Below, in pieces: positions 40,969 through 50,600 of a stretch of 64,000 bases of DNA; position 1 is the first letter of the stretch; every line of letters starts with the position of its first letter. The notes below the pieces were generated by a model that was given only the letters and a program-made list of their open reading frames with translations, had not been told where the DNA came from and did not search any database. The DNA lies in NCBI GenBank assembly GCA_029260765.1, contig JAJDCP010000087.1, positions 41,443 through 105,442 on the forward strand. The letters are read 5' to 3'. The position numbers and the translations under genes were made by a program. The DNA comes from Planctomycetota bacterium (lineage in GTDB: Bacteria > Planctomycetota > J058 > JAJDCP01).

Positions 40969-41346
40969 CGGGCTCGCCACTGCGAGCAGCCCGCGCACCT
41001 GCTCGAGAAAATCCAGCAAGCCGAAAGGCTTGGTCATGAAACGGGTGCGCGGACCGCTCGGACCGCTCCAGGGCCTGCCACTGATCAGCAACACCGGGAG
41101 CGCAGGCCGCTCGGCCCGCAGCCTTGCCAACAGGTGATCCCCGGGCATATCTGGAAGTGTCAGATCGAGAATCACCATCCCAAATCGATACGGATCAGCA
41201 AGCAACAGCTCTTCAGCGTCACGTGCGCTGGACGCGGCCTCGACGCGATAGCCGAAGCGTCGCAGCGCACGGGTCAAGAAGGAGAGAACGCTGGGCTCGT
41301 CATCGACGGCCAGGATCCAGGTTGAGTTCAATGTGTCTTGCGGCAT
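40942..41346 (-). CDS. Stand-alone response regulator receiver protein
   Basis: A 134-residue CheY-like receiver domain without output domain. The acid pair is Asp15/Asp16 (ILAVDDEPSV), the phosphoacceptor Asp61 (GMVILDLTLPDMPGD), then Ser89 (VLLISG) and Lys106 (MTKPFGLLDFLEQVR). ATG 41346 has GAGAGG six bases upstream; the longer start at 41394 lacks one. It is the third gene of an operon with a methyltransferase and a zinc-ribbon membrane protein. No histidine kinase is nearby. Its end overlaps the convergent RlmJ-like gene by 27 bases. Confidence 0.92.
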   Translation of the reverse strand: MPQDTLNSTWILAVDDEPSVLSFLTRALRRFGYRVEAASSARDAEELLLADPYRFGMVILDLTLPDMPGDHLLARLRAERPALPVLLISGRPWSGPSGPRTRFMTKPFGLLDFLEQVRGLLAVASPSALDHARP

Positions 41347-41356
41347 GTTCGACCTC

Positions 41357-42028
41357 TCAAGGTTGCTTCTGTGCAACGATAAGAAAGTTCGCAAACGGCG
41401 TGCCGTGATTGCAATCCTGGACGCGCACCTGGCAGCCCGCCGAAGTCAACACCGCTGTCGTCTCAGCGACAGGTCGAAAGTAGAGGCCCTGGCCTTTGTG
41501 GCGCCCCATGCGCAGGGCAAACAGCTCGCTCCAGCGCAGCAGCCGGGAGCGCCACCCACGCCCCGGCTCTCCGTCTCGCACAAGCAGCATCCCTCCTGGC
41601 TCCAGGCACTCGAGCAGACGCTGCAACAGTTGGTCCTGTTCCGTCACCGGCAGGTAGTGGAGCACGTCGAGGCAGGTGACCGCATCGGCTCGCGGTATCG
41701 TGAGGCGCCGCACATCGCCTTCGAGCCAGACCAGGCGCGCGGACTCTCCCAGGGCGTGGCGGGCCTTGTCGAGGCGCCGGCGATCGTGGTCGAGACCGAC
41801 CAGGCTCCACTCAGGGCGCTCCTGGAGCAACAGGGCGAGCAGATACCCCTCTCCGCAACCGACGTCGAGCAGCCAGCCGCTCCCACGCAGCTCTCGCAGC
41901 ACGCCTGCGTACGCGGGATCATTGGCGAGCTTTCCACGCGCGAAGCCCTCGGCAAAACGGCCCTGAGGACGGTAGCGCTGAGCGACCCGCTGGGCGCAGG
42001 CCCGAGGCAGTACCTGCGACGACTTCAG
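41357..42028 (-). CDS. Class I SAM-dependent methyltransferase with possible CTG start
   Basis: A 223-residue methyltransferase when read from CTG 42028. Motif I is WLLDVGCGEGYLLALLLQER, motif II LVGLDHDRRRLDKARHALGE, and AVTCLDVLHYLPVTEQDQLL follows. The conventional GTG at 41902 would start immediately before motif I, removing a clearly coding N-terminus (RYRPQGRFAEGFARGKLAND). No ATG, GTG or TTG exists in frame upstream, but a CTG overlaps the preceding gene's TGA as CTGA, which would mimic ATGA coupling. The CTG start is an inference. The substrate is unknown. Confidence 0.75.
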   Translation of the reverse strand: MKSSQVLPRACAQRVAQRYRPQGRFAEGFARGKLANDPAYAGVLRELRGSGWLLDVGCGEGYLLALLLQERPEWSLVGLDHDRRRLDKARHALGESARLVWLEGDVRRLTIPRADAVTCLDVLHYLPVTEQDQLLQRLLECLEPGGMLLVRDGEPGRGWRSRLLRWSELFALRMGRHKGQGLYFRPVAETTAVLTSAGCQVRVQDCNHGTPFANFLIVAQKQP

Positions 42029-43515
42029 GGGTGCGCCCTCACCTGGACACTCTCCACCCAGATCAGCTCACAAGCTCCTGGACCCGTGTCATCGCGAGTC
42101 GTCGACGTACGCCAGACCCAGCCATCCGGGTGTTCGACCTCGACCAGGTAGCCTTGTAGCTCGACGACCTCTCCTTCAAGCAGACTCAGCAGCTTGCCCT
42201 CGATTTCAGCCGTCGCCGGGATCAAGTGCATGTTCGCGCTGCAGGTGGTGATCTCCTCCCGCGTGGCCGGAGTGTCGGGATCGGCCCACCAGGTGTAGAA
42301 ACGATGGAACTGGCTGATGCTGATCTTGTCGACGACAACCTGATCCGACATCTTCCGCCAGCCCAGCACCAGATCGAGCGGTGACAGGTCTGCCTCACGT
42401 CCACTCGAGTAGCCCTTCGCCCCCAGAACCCTGGCCTCGAGTTGAAAGCGTGCCTGGGGCTTGATCCAATACTCATTGTGGCGCCAGGCAGCATTCTTGT
42501 CCGAAGCTTCCTGCCTTGGGCTCGCAGCAACCAGGATCCCGGGCGGATGGCGTACCGCGTGCGCGGGCCAGAGGGTCCAGACGACGACCAACGACAAGCC
42601 GAGGAGCACAGCAAACAACAACCAGGTCTGAGGCTTGCGCCAGTCCATGGCTGGGAGTTGGAGGGGACGGCGGGACTTGCGCGTACCCGAGGAGCGTGGT
42701 CGCTTGACCTTGGAGTTCAGAGGCGCGGGTTCGGGACGTCGATGCTTGCGGGTGGGCGGAAGCGCACGCCGATCGGCGCTGCCCCGCGCGGGCAGATCAG
42801 CCAGTTGCTTGCGCGAAGATCCTGCCTTGAGGATCTGCCGCCGACGATCCGCCGGGCTATCGCCATGCAGCCTTTCGAGCCCCTCGGGTTCGGCGACGTG
42901 GGCGCGGGCAAAGCTGCTTCCCGCACCGGTGTTGGGGTCTCTGCGTGCCATGAACGGGTTCAAAGGCCCCGCAGTGGGACCCTCACCTCGGCGCACCGCC
43001 TCGCCGCGGCGCCCAGACGAACGTGGGGATGCAGGGGGCGTCCTGCTCGAGGCCGGCTCTGAGGTTCGCGAGGAGGCCCTGCCCGACGACGGCCGAGCGC
43101 GCGAAGAGGGAGGGGCTGGCAAGACCCCTGCCGAAGCGGGCTTGGAGACACTGGAAGAGGACGGCTGCGTCGCCAGCCGTACGGCTCGATGGCGTTTGCC
43201 GCCCTGAGTTGTTTCCTGCGCATCCGATTTGCGGGCCTCGCGCTCCGCACAGCGAGGACAGGACTCGTCCAGGGGGACCCTATGGTCGCGGCGGTAGCGC
43301 ACGTTGCGGCACTGCTTGCAGACCTCAATCAAGCGCACGATGTCCGCTTCGATCATGCTGATCTGGATGCGGTCCATGCCGGCGTGGGCGACGAGGCTTT
43401 CCCAGCTGGGCTGCCCTTCGCGCTCTCGCAGCTCTTCTAGCGCCGGAACAGCCACGAATCCCAGCTTGCATGCTGAGCGGGAGAAAGCTGCGTTGTAGGC
43501 TGCATCGCGAGACAT
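42025..43515 (-). CDS. Zinc-ribbon, low-complexity, single-pass membrane protein
   Basis: A 496-residue protein of unknown function. Residues 60-95 hold a CxxC...CxxC zinc ribbon (CKQCRNVRYRRDHRVPLDES CPRC-type). A long Ser/Pro/Arg-rich linker follows, then one membrane helix (TWLLFAVLLGLSLVVVWTLW) and a 170-residue C-terminal domain with YWIKPQARFQLEARVLGAKG, LSPLDLVLGWRKMSDQVVVD and TCSANMHLIPATAEIEGKLL. That C-terminal domain matches a widespread uncharacterised conserved protein type (from memory). It is the first gene of the operon with the methyltransferase and the receiver-domain protein. The start ATG lacks a good ribosome binding site. Confidence 0.75.
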   Translation of the reverse strand: MSRDAAYNAAFSRSACKLGFVAVPALEELREREGQPSWESLVAHAGMDRIQISMIEADIVRLIEVCKQCRNVRYRRDHRVPLDESCPRCAEREARKSDAQETTQGGKRHRAVRLATQPSSSSVSKPASAGVLPAPPSSRARPSSGRASSRTSEPASSRTPPASPRSSGRRGEAVRRGEGPTAGPLNPFMARRDPNTGAGSSFARAHVAEPEGLERLHGDSPADRRRQILKAGSSRKQLADLPARGSADRRALPPTRKHRRPEPAPLNSKVKRPRSSGTRKSRRPLQLPAMDWRKPQTWLLFAVLLGLSLVVVWTLWPAHAVRHPPGILVAASPRQEASDKNAAWRHNEYWIKPQARFQLEARVLGAKGYSSGREADLSPLDLVLGWRKMSDQVVVDKISISQFHRFYTWWADPDTPATREEITTCSANMHLIPATAEIEGKLLSLLEGEVVELQGYLVEVEHPDGWVWRTSTTRDDTGPGACELIWVESVQVRAHP

Positions 43516-43641
43516 AGTGAGTTCGAAATAGCTGTAGTCAGAGGTTGTCCTCCTTTATCCCAGAAATCACCTGCAATTGCCAGTTCCCGCGGCTCCGGAC
43601 CCGCTGTGAGCCGGGCGAGGACAGCTGCAAACCCCACGATT

Positions 43642-43681
43642 AACGAGCAAACCGCTCTCCCGTGCGTGACGGGAGGAGCGG
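43642..43681 (-). terminator. Terminator of the small EF-hand-like gene
   Basis: Hairpin 43652-43681 (CCGCTCTCCCGT, loop GCGTG, ACGGGAGGAGCGG, one bulge) is followed on the minus strand by TTTGCTCGTTAAT. The T-tract is weak, so it may be only partly effective. Confidence 0.55.
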
Positions 43682-43725
43682 CTGTTCAAAGCAGAGCAGA
43701 CTCGCTGCGCTTGTTGCGGGACAGC

Positions 43726-43992
43726 CTACTTGCTGGCGGCCCACTTGCGAATCTCGGTGCGGAGCCATTCATCAGCCTTGTCGGTGAACTTGTAGTTCTG
43801 CCGGACGTACGCCATGGTGTCCTTTTCGACTTCGGTGTAGGTTTCGCCATCGGCGATCAGCTTGTACATCTCTTCGGCCTCTGCCATCGAAATGCGGCCA
43901 TCTCCCTTGCCCGAGGTTGCCTGGTCGGCAAAGTCGAGCAGGGCACGCTTGTACTTCTTTCCATCGATGACCTTGTAGTACGACTCGGACAT
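43726..43992 (-). CDS. Small EF-hand-like conserved protein
   Basis: An 88-residue acidic protein. ATG 43992 is chosen because GAGGAG lies seven bases upstream; an upstream frame to 44106 is unlikely. The sequence SYYKVIDGKKYKRALLDFAD is followed by ATSGKGDGRISMAEAEEMYK, which looks like a calcium-binding EF-hand loop (D-x-x-x-G-x-I-S followed by acids), then TEVEKDTMAYVRQNYKFTDK and ADEWLRTEIRKWAASK. Similar short proteins occur in several bacterial groups without known function. A hairpin terminator follows, so it is monocistronic. Confidence 0.8.
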   Translation of the reverse strand: MSESYYKVIDGKKYKRALLDFADQATSGKGDGRISMAEAEEMYKLIADGETYTEVEKDTMAYVRQNYKFTDKADEWLRTEIRKWAASK

Positions 43993-44098
43993 AGCGCGAC
44001 TCCTCAAAAAAGGGCCATAGTTTGGCGACCGAAAGTGCTGGATGCAGGCATTGTGCCGCGCAAGCGAGCCTTTTGCAATTGTTTTCCGGCGGCACCCA

Positions 44099-45049
44099 TC
44101 AGCCAAGCTCTCGCTGCAGCTGGCTCAGCCCTGACGCTGGCAGTCCGCTCTTCCTCGCGAGCTCAATGTACTGCGCAAGCAACGCCCGGGTCTGGTCACC
44201 CACCTTGGTGAAGTGGTAGCGAAAATAGGTCTCGAGATCGAGCGGTACCACGTGGGGGGCCAGGGTGATCACCCCGCGCGCCAGCCCGGGGAAGAGCAGC
44301 CGAAGCCAGACAGGGGGGGGTTCTCCGAGCTCAGCGGAGACTGCCGAACAAGCCTCGCGCGCGGCCCGCAGGGCCCGCAGAAGCCTTGGGCCGCGCTTGA
44401 GCTCAGAGAATGACCAACCGGCCAGCTCCAGGCTCGCCATCAGCGGCATCAACAGCGCGCTCCCAAAACCGGAGAGCTTCTCGAGTCCCGGTTGCACGGC
44501 GGCCGGACAGCCTCCCCGTTGTAGACTGGCGACGACCGCTCCGGTCCGGCGTGCGGGACCCTTGAAGCCGTTCGGCGACAGGCTCGGGAACCAGTAGGCG
44601 ATACCCCGGTCACGGACCTTTTCGCCAGGCAGGGGGGCCTGGTAGCTGACCATCGTGATGACTCCGCTGACCAGCTGCCTTTCTGGAATCTGCCTGAGCA
44701 GCAAGGCACGGGCTTCGGGGCCGGGCTGCAACCCGACCACGGACGCGCCTCCGAAACCCGTGGCCAGCTCGGCGAACCAGGACCCCAGCAACGCCGTCGT
44801 CGATACGCACAGCCAGACCTGGTCCCACGTGTGTGCTGCGACCTCATCGACATGAGTCAGACAGCCTGTGGGAACGAATATTCGGGGACGGCGCTGATGG
44901 TTGAGTTGGTACAGCCGGATGCCCAGCGCGCAGGCCTGCTTGTATCGGGGACGCACGAACAACCACACCTCGGCCCCCCCCTGCTGCAAATGGTAGGCAT
45001 AGACGGAGCCGACGGCCCCCGCTCCCACGATCAGAATCTTCACACTCAC
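44099..45049 (-). CDS. Ketopantoate reductase-like oxidoreductase (PanE/ApbA family)
   Basis: A 316-residue protein with an N-terminal Rossmann loop VKILIVGAGAVGSVYAYHLQ (GxGxxG) and the expected pattern SVVGLQPGPEARALLLRQIP and LVSGVITMVSYQAPLPGEKV of the ApbA/PanE family. Ketopantoate reductase makes pantoate for coenzyme A synthesis. The usual catalytic lysine segment (KxxxN of PanE) is not clear here; FSELKRGPRLLRALRAAREA may replace it. It may thus act on another ketoacid. It is monocistronic and divergent from pilT. Confidence 0.8.
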   Translation of the reverse strand: MSVKILIVGAGAVGSVYAYHLQQGGAEVWLFVRPRYKQACALGIRLYQLNHQRRPRIFVPTGCLTHVDEVAAHTWDQVWLCVSTTALLGSWFAELATGFGGASVVGLQPGPEARALLLRQIPERQLVSGVITMVSYQAPLPGEKVRDRGIAYWFPSLSPNGFKGPARRTGAVVASLQRGGCPAAVQPGLEKLSGFGSALLMPLMASLELAGWSFSELKRGPRLLRALRAAREACSAVSAELGEPPPVWLRLLFPGLARGVITLAPHVVPLDLETYFRYHFTKVGDQTRALLAQYIELARKSGLPASGLSQLQRELG

Positions 45050-45282
45050 TCCTTGGCGGCTCTCGGGGGACTTTCGCTAGATTCAGGTCAGCAAGCAACT
45101 CCGCTGCCGTGGATGTCAGGGCAGCCGGCGGTGCACCATCCGTACCATAGAATACTCCGGAGACCGCCCGCCCGCTCGCTCCTCGGCATGGTTCAAAAGT
45201 CTTGGTGGTTCATGGCGTGCGATGGTCATACACTACTATCAATTGCCGGCATCGGGCCAGCCCAGTGGGCGGTGGAGGGACC

Positions 45283-46986
45283 GTGAATAGCGTCACACAT
45301 ATTCTCGGACGAGCTGTAGACATGGGGGCTTCCGATGTACACCTGTTCTGTGGACTGAAGCCGAGGATCCGTATCGACGGCAGCCTCGAATGGCTTGAAG
45401 ACTATCCAGAGGTCGACGAGAAACTCATCGACCACGTGATCGGAGAGGTTCTCACAGAAAAGCAAGCGAAGCAATTCGATGACGAGCTCGAGCTCGACAC
45501 CGGCTTCTCCGTACCCGGCCTGGGTCGCTTTCGAGGCAATTTCCTGATGGAGGCCAAAGGCCGCGGCTGCGTGTTCCGGCTGGTGCCCACCGAGATCCCC
45601 TCCCTCGACGAGATCTCGATGCCCCCCATCATTACGGAGATGGCACAACACCACCAAGGCCTGGTGCTGGTGACAGGACCGACGGGCAGTGGAAAGTCGA
45701 CGACTCTGGCCGCGATGGTCAACCTGATCAACAAGAGCCGACGCCAACACATCATCACCATCGAAGACCCGATCGAATTCATCCACCCGTCCCTTGAGTC
45801 GACAGTCACCCAACGCGAGGTCGGCAAAGACACCAAAGGCTTCCTGGTCGCCTTGCGCTCGGCGCTGCGCGAGGATCCCGACGTGATCCTGGTGGGAGAG
45901 TTGCGCGACTACGAGACGATGGGAATGGCGCTGCGTGCGGCCGAAACGGGCCACTTGGTGCTGTCGACCCTCCACACGACCTCTTGTGTGGGAACCATCA
46001 ACCGGTTCGTCGAGACCTTTCCCACCGATAGCCACGACCAGGTACGGTTGCAGCTGGCGCAGTCGCTCAAGGGCGTCGTCTCGCAGCGGCTGCTGCCGCG
46101 CGCGGACGAGCGTGGCCGGATCGCCTGCGTTGAGATCATGATCTTGACGCCCGCGGTCTCGGCTCTGATTCGGGAAGGCAAGACCCACCAGATCCAATCC
46201 CTGATCCAGACAGGCCGCAAGTTGGGCATGCAGTTGTTTGACCTCGAGCTGCTCGACCTGGTCAGCGAGGGGATCATCACCCAGGAAGTCGCGATCCACA
46301 ACTGCCGCGACAAAGACAGCTTCATCGATTCGATCAAGAAATACGTCAATACCCCCAAGGGCCGCCGCATGCGCGCGCACCGGCCGACATGGAAAGGAGG
46401 GCATGTCGAAGAGATCCGCGCCTCGAGCAAACGCCGCACGGTGCAGGATCGATTGCAGATCGTGCGCCCATCAGGAGGCTACGAAAGGGCGTCCCCCGAC
46501 AGGAATGATCGAGCCGACCGCTCGGAGCGGGCGTTCTCGGCCACAACCCCGCGCAGGGGTGATCGCTCGGGAGGGGCTCCGGTTGGTCGGGCAGGCGGCT
46601 CTTCGGCTCCACCGGCCTCTCGTCCTGTGGCTGAGAAACCCGAGGCCGCAGCCGAGCCCGCCAAGGACGCCGACGGCTTCACGCTCGGTCAAAATGCGCG
46701 GGCCGGATCCTGGTTGTTCAGCGAAGGCGACGATGACGGCTTCGATTTCGGCGACGAAGAAGACAGCAAGGCCCCGGCACCTGCGGCTGCCCCGCCGAAG
46801 GCGCAGGTCGCGGACGCAGCGCCGCGGGGCGCTGCCAGCAAGAGCTCGAAGAAGGGCTCCAAGAAAGGCCCGAAACCTGGCTCCAAGGGAGGCCGGCGCC
46901 GCTCGGCGCCTCCGGCCAAGGGAGGAGGAGGCATCTCCTTCCGCAAGCCCTCACTGGGACGCAGTCAGCCCCGGCGCAAGGATTAG
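45283..46986 (+). CDS. pilT: Type IV pilus retraction ATPase PilT with long C-terminal tail
   Basis: A 567-residue protein. The GTG 45283 start has GGAGGGA directly upstream. The N-terminal 370 residues are a standard PilT: Walker A GPTGSGKST (132-140), the Asp box TIEDPIEFI, Walker B-region DPDVILVGELRD, and HLVLSTLHTTSCVGTINRFV (His box). The last 190 residues are extra: Arg/Ser-rich sequence, acidic GDEEDSKAPAPAAAPPKAQV and a strongly basic end SSKKGSKKGPKPGSKGGRRR. PilT hexamers retract type IV pili. Usual PilT length is about 350-400, so the tail is lineage-specific and may anchor or regulate. Confidence 0.93.
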   Translation: MNSVTHILGRAVDMGASDVHLFCGLKPRIRIDGSLEWLEDYPEVDEKLIDHVIGEVLTEKQAKQFDDELELDTGFSVPGLGRFRGNFLMEAKGRGCVFRLVPTEIPSLDEISMPPIITEMAQHHQGLVLVTGPTGSGKSTTLAAMVNLINKSRRQHIITIEDPIEFIHPSLESTVTQREVGKDTKGFLVALRSALREDPDVILVGELRDYETMGMALRAAETGHLVLSTLHTTSCVGTINRFVETFPTDSHDQVRLQLAQSLKGVVSQRLLPRADERGRIACVEIMILTPAVSALIREGKTHQIQSLIQTGRKLGMQLFDLELLDLVSEGIITQEVAIHNCRDKDSFIDSIKKYVNTPKGRRMRAHRPTWKGGHVEEIRASSKRRTVQDRLQIVRPSGGYERASPDRNDRADRSERAFSATTPRRGDRSGGAPVGRAGGSSAPPASRPVAEKPEAAAEPAKDADGFTLGQNARAGSWLFSEGDDDGFDFGDEEDSKAPAPAAAPPKAQVADAAPRGAASKSSKKGSKKGPKPGSKGGRRRSAPPAKGGGGISFRKPSLGRSQPRRKD

Positions 46987-47006
46987 CCACGGGCGGGCTT
47001 TTTTTT
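46985..47006 (+). terminator. Weak terminator after pilT
   Basis: A short stem (AGCC/GGCT) just past the pilT stop is followed by eight T residues (46999-47006). The stem is only four base pairs, so termination may be partial. Confidence 0.5.
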
Positions 47007-47087
47007 CACAATCCCGTGACACATTGCCCCGGCGCTTCGTCAACCCGATGACAAATGGCCAGGGGCACGACCAGTTGGAGAATCGAG

Positions 47088-47633
47088 GTGCCAGCCCCGG
47101 ACAGTGATCTCGTACAACGGGCCTGCTCCGGAGACCGCAAGGCCTTCTCCGCACTGGTCGAAAAGTACCGCAACGACGTTTTGCGACTGGTACGCCCCCA
47201 TTGTCGGGACGCCAACGATGCTGAAGATGTCGTGCAGGAGTCTTTCTTGCGCGCCTACCGCAACATCGGACGTCTCGACAGGCCTGAGGCTTTCAGGAGC
47301 TGGGTTGTGGCGATCGCACAGCATGTTGCAATGGACCACCACCGAGCAGCGAAACGGCGTAAGGCCCACCTCGATGTTCTCGAGCGCGAGAAGCGCAAAG
47401 AGCACCGCGAACCGGCCGAAGATCCTCGGATAGAAGAGTTGCAGAAAGCCATCACGACCCTGAAACAGCGCAACCAGAAAGTTCTGGAGCTGCGCTACAA
47501 GAGAAACCTGTCGTACAAGGACATCGCCGAGCTCACCCAACTGCCAGAGTCGACGATACGCGGGATACTTGCCCGCTCCATCGCCGCTTTGCGCGACAAG
47601 CTGGACGGCGTGCGCACGGGGGCCAAGAAATGA
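47088..47633 (+). CDS. ECF RNA polymerase sigma factor
   Basis: A 181-residue sigma-70 family factor of the ECF class. Region 2 reads FSALVEKYRNDVLRLVRPHC and DANDAEDVVQESFLRAYRNI; region 4 reads NQKVLELRYKRNLSYKDIAE, LTQLPESTIRGILARSIAAL. GTG 47088 is preferred because GGAG lies seven bases upstream; ATG 47055 is possible and adds 11 residues. The stop overlaps the kinase ATG by four bases, so the sigma factor and kinase are made together. The kinase probably controls this sigma factor, as in planctomycete ECF-kinase pairs. Confidence 0.93.
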   Translation: MPAPDSDLVQRACSGDRKAFSALVEKYRNDVLRLVRPHCRDANDAEDVVQESFLRAYRNIGRLDRPEAFRSWVVAIAQHVAMDHHRAAKRRKAHLDVLEREKRKEHREPAEDPRIEELQKAITTLKQRNQKVLELRYKRNLSYKDIAELTQLPESTIRGILARSIAALRDKLDGVRTGAKK

Positions 47634-50600
47634 CTCGCTGCCCAACCGAGGAAGAGCGCTTCGCCTATGCGGACCGCACTGTTGGCGTCGAGGAGCGTGC
47701 GCGCATTGCACCGCATCTCCGCCGCTGCCAACGATGTGCCGATGACATCCGCCAGATCGAGAGCATGATTCAGGATATCTGTACGGCCTATGCAACCTGG
47801 CCTGAAGACCTGCCTACGGCACTGGCGAGCACCGCACCCGAAGAGATCCCCTTTGAGGAAGAAGACCAGGCAGCGCCTCCGCTTCCCATCGCCGCCGATC
47901 TACAGCCTGCGACCGCCAGCCAGCCCAAAGCAGAACCCGAGGCGCCACGCTCTGGCGGTTTGCTGCCACGTTGGAAGCTGCCGGGCTACCGCTTCCTCGC
48001 TCCCCTGAACCGGGGAGGGATGGGTTCGGTCTACGTGGCCCTGCAGGAATCTATGGACCGCAAAGTCGCAGTCAAGGTTCTCGCCCCTTCGTTGGCTTCA
48101 GACCCGAAGTACGTGCAGCGTTTCGAACGCGAGGCCAAGGCCTGTGCCCGTCTGCGCCATCCGCACATCGTGCAGGTGTTCGACGTCGGCATGGTCGGCC
48201 GACGCCCCTTTCTGGTGATGGAATACGTCGAAGGCATCGACCTGGCCAAGCGCATTTCTCGCCGGCCCTTGCGGGTCCGGGAAGTGCTGGCGTGTGGCGT
48301 CGCGCTCGCGTCCGGCCTCGAGCAGGCACACAAAGAGAACATCATCCACCGGGACATCAAACCCTCGAATGTGCTGATCGGCAAAGACGGCGCTGTGAAG
48401 CTTGCCGACCTGGGCCTGGCCAAGCACGTTGATGAACCCGCCGGCAACCTGACCGCGGTCGGAACCTGCTTGGGTTCGCCTTCCTACATGCCGCCTGAGC
48501 AGGCCAAGGATTTCAAAGATGTCGGGCCCGAGGCTGACGTCTACAGCCTGGGCGCGACCCTCTACCACGCCCTGTACGGCAGACCTCCGTTTGAGGGCGA
48601 CAACACTCTGCAGGTTCTGCAGCTGGTGCTGCTTGAGAAGCCCGAGTTCCCTGCAGACCGCAAAGACGTCCCCGGCGCAGTGGTCGAGGTGCTCAAACAC
48701 TGTCTCGCCAAAGAACCGCATGCACGCTACGCCGACGGGGGCGAGCTGCTCCAGGCGCTCAAGGCCGTCCAGGCCGGACATGCCCCCCTGGCTCCGAACA
48801 GACGGCAGCCCACGAGCAGCTCCGGCCGCGTACGCACGAGCAGTGGGCGGATTCCGCGCCGTCGCCGTAGCCAACGCGTTGAGGCCGAGCCCCGGCGCTC
48901 GTCGCCCATGCTCTGGGTGGGGCTGGCGGCAGCTGCGGCGATCCTGTTGGCCGTCAGCGCCGCGCTGCTGTTCCGCAACCCACCGCCCGAGCAGGGGCCC
49001 GAAGAGCTGGTCCAGCAGCCGACTCCGCGGCCAGATCCGGACGATCTGCCGCCCTTGCCGAGGCCACAGCCTGAGACTCCACAGACAAATCCTGCCCGCG
49101 TTGCCGAGCTTGAAGAGAGCATCGCCCACTTCGCCGGACGGGGTGACGTCGATGGTGTCATCCGCGAGGTTGATGCCCTGCTGGCGTTGCAGCCAGACTA
49201 CGACCTCGAGACGATCAAGGGCTGGCGCTCGGAGGCCCATCGTGTCAACGACACCCGCCGGGCTATGCTGGCCTATGAGCGTGGGCGGCCCGACCTGTAT
49301 CTGGCGTTCCGCGAAGGCGGGGTCGACCAGGCTCAGCGTTTCCTGGGCCGCTTTGAGCTCGATTATTCCGAGGCCGCCTCGGTTGCAGAGCTGGCGCGGG
49401 ACCGTGCCGATCTGGAGGTCCTCGAGGACCTGCGCAGGACCGCATTGAAGCGTCTCACCGACCAGCGCAACCAGGAGGTGGAGCTCGAGTTGGCCGACGG
49501 CTATGTCGCCCGAGGAACTCTGCTGGGAATCGAGGGGAGTACGCTCGAGCTGAGCGATGAGCTCATCGATTTCTCGGAGCTGTCTGCGTCGGAGCAGCTG
49601 CGCTGGGGCAAGGCGAGCGATGAGCTGGTGGCGCTGAGCTATCTCGACCCGGCCGTCGCCTACCAGTCGGTCGAAGCCAGCCTCAACATCCCTCATGAGC
49701 GCTACCAGCAGGTCCGGCTGTTCTTCAACACCGAGGCCGAAGCCCTCCTGACCGAGGCTGAATCGGCCGGCGAGGCGCAGGATGCCGAGCTGCAGTTCAC
49801 GCTGTTGGCCGCTCTCGACAGCTACCGCGAGGCCACCCCCTTCCGCGAACGCGGACCAGAAATGGACGTCTTTGTCGACCAGGCCCTCGAGTGGCAGAGC
49901 CACTCAGGAAGTCCGGTGCGTCCGCATCGCGATCCCGTGGCAGAAAGGCCTCCCGAGCAACCGCAGAATCCGAATCCCTCCAATCCGAACAATGGCGACC
50001 CGTTGGCAGCGGCCAGCGAACCGACCGTGGAGTTGAACGCAACACAGAGGCTCAAGATCCTGCAGGCGCTGATGACTCCTGCAGTCATCGCACTCGAGGC
50101 TCCAGGCCGCTATGCAGTCGAATACAACTTCATGCAGTTCGAGGAGATCAGCGACTGGGATCTGCATATTCCGAAGGGCTTTGATCAAGTCGACAACAGC
50201 CGTTGGGAAGTAGGAGAGTTGCCTGCGGAGCTGGCACGTGTCGAAGACTTCAAACGCGTCCAGGCTGCGGATGCCTATGTGCTGTTCGCCAGGGGCTGGA
50301 AGCGCCTGCTATGGCTGGATCTACCGTTCGAAGGAGCCCTGACGATCGAAGCAGAGATGCAGAGCCTCGATGGCCGCAATCTGGCGCTGGGGATCGGCGA
50401 GACGGGCCGTGTGTTGTGGGGCGTGCAGGGCTTCCAGACGCCGCGCCTCCAGGTCTCGCCCGAAGATGCACGCAACGCGGTGACGCGGAAGTACATCGAG
50501 AACTTCAAGGACTTCGGCAAACGCAAACAGAACGCGCTGGTCTGGGAGCAGATCTACCTGTACGAGATGGCTGTCGACCCTTCCACCCGCGACCAACCTG

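Noticed and set aside
45226..46404. A 392-residue open frame on the minus strand
   Set aside because: It is antisense to pilT, whose Walker motifs are unambiguous.
48098..49903. A 601-residue open frame on the minus strand
   Set aside because: It overlaps the kinase domain and outer part of the Ser/Thr kinase gene, whose motifs fix the coding strand.
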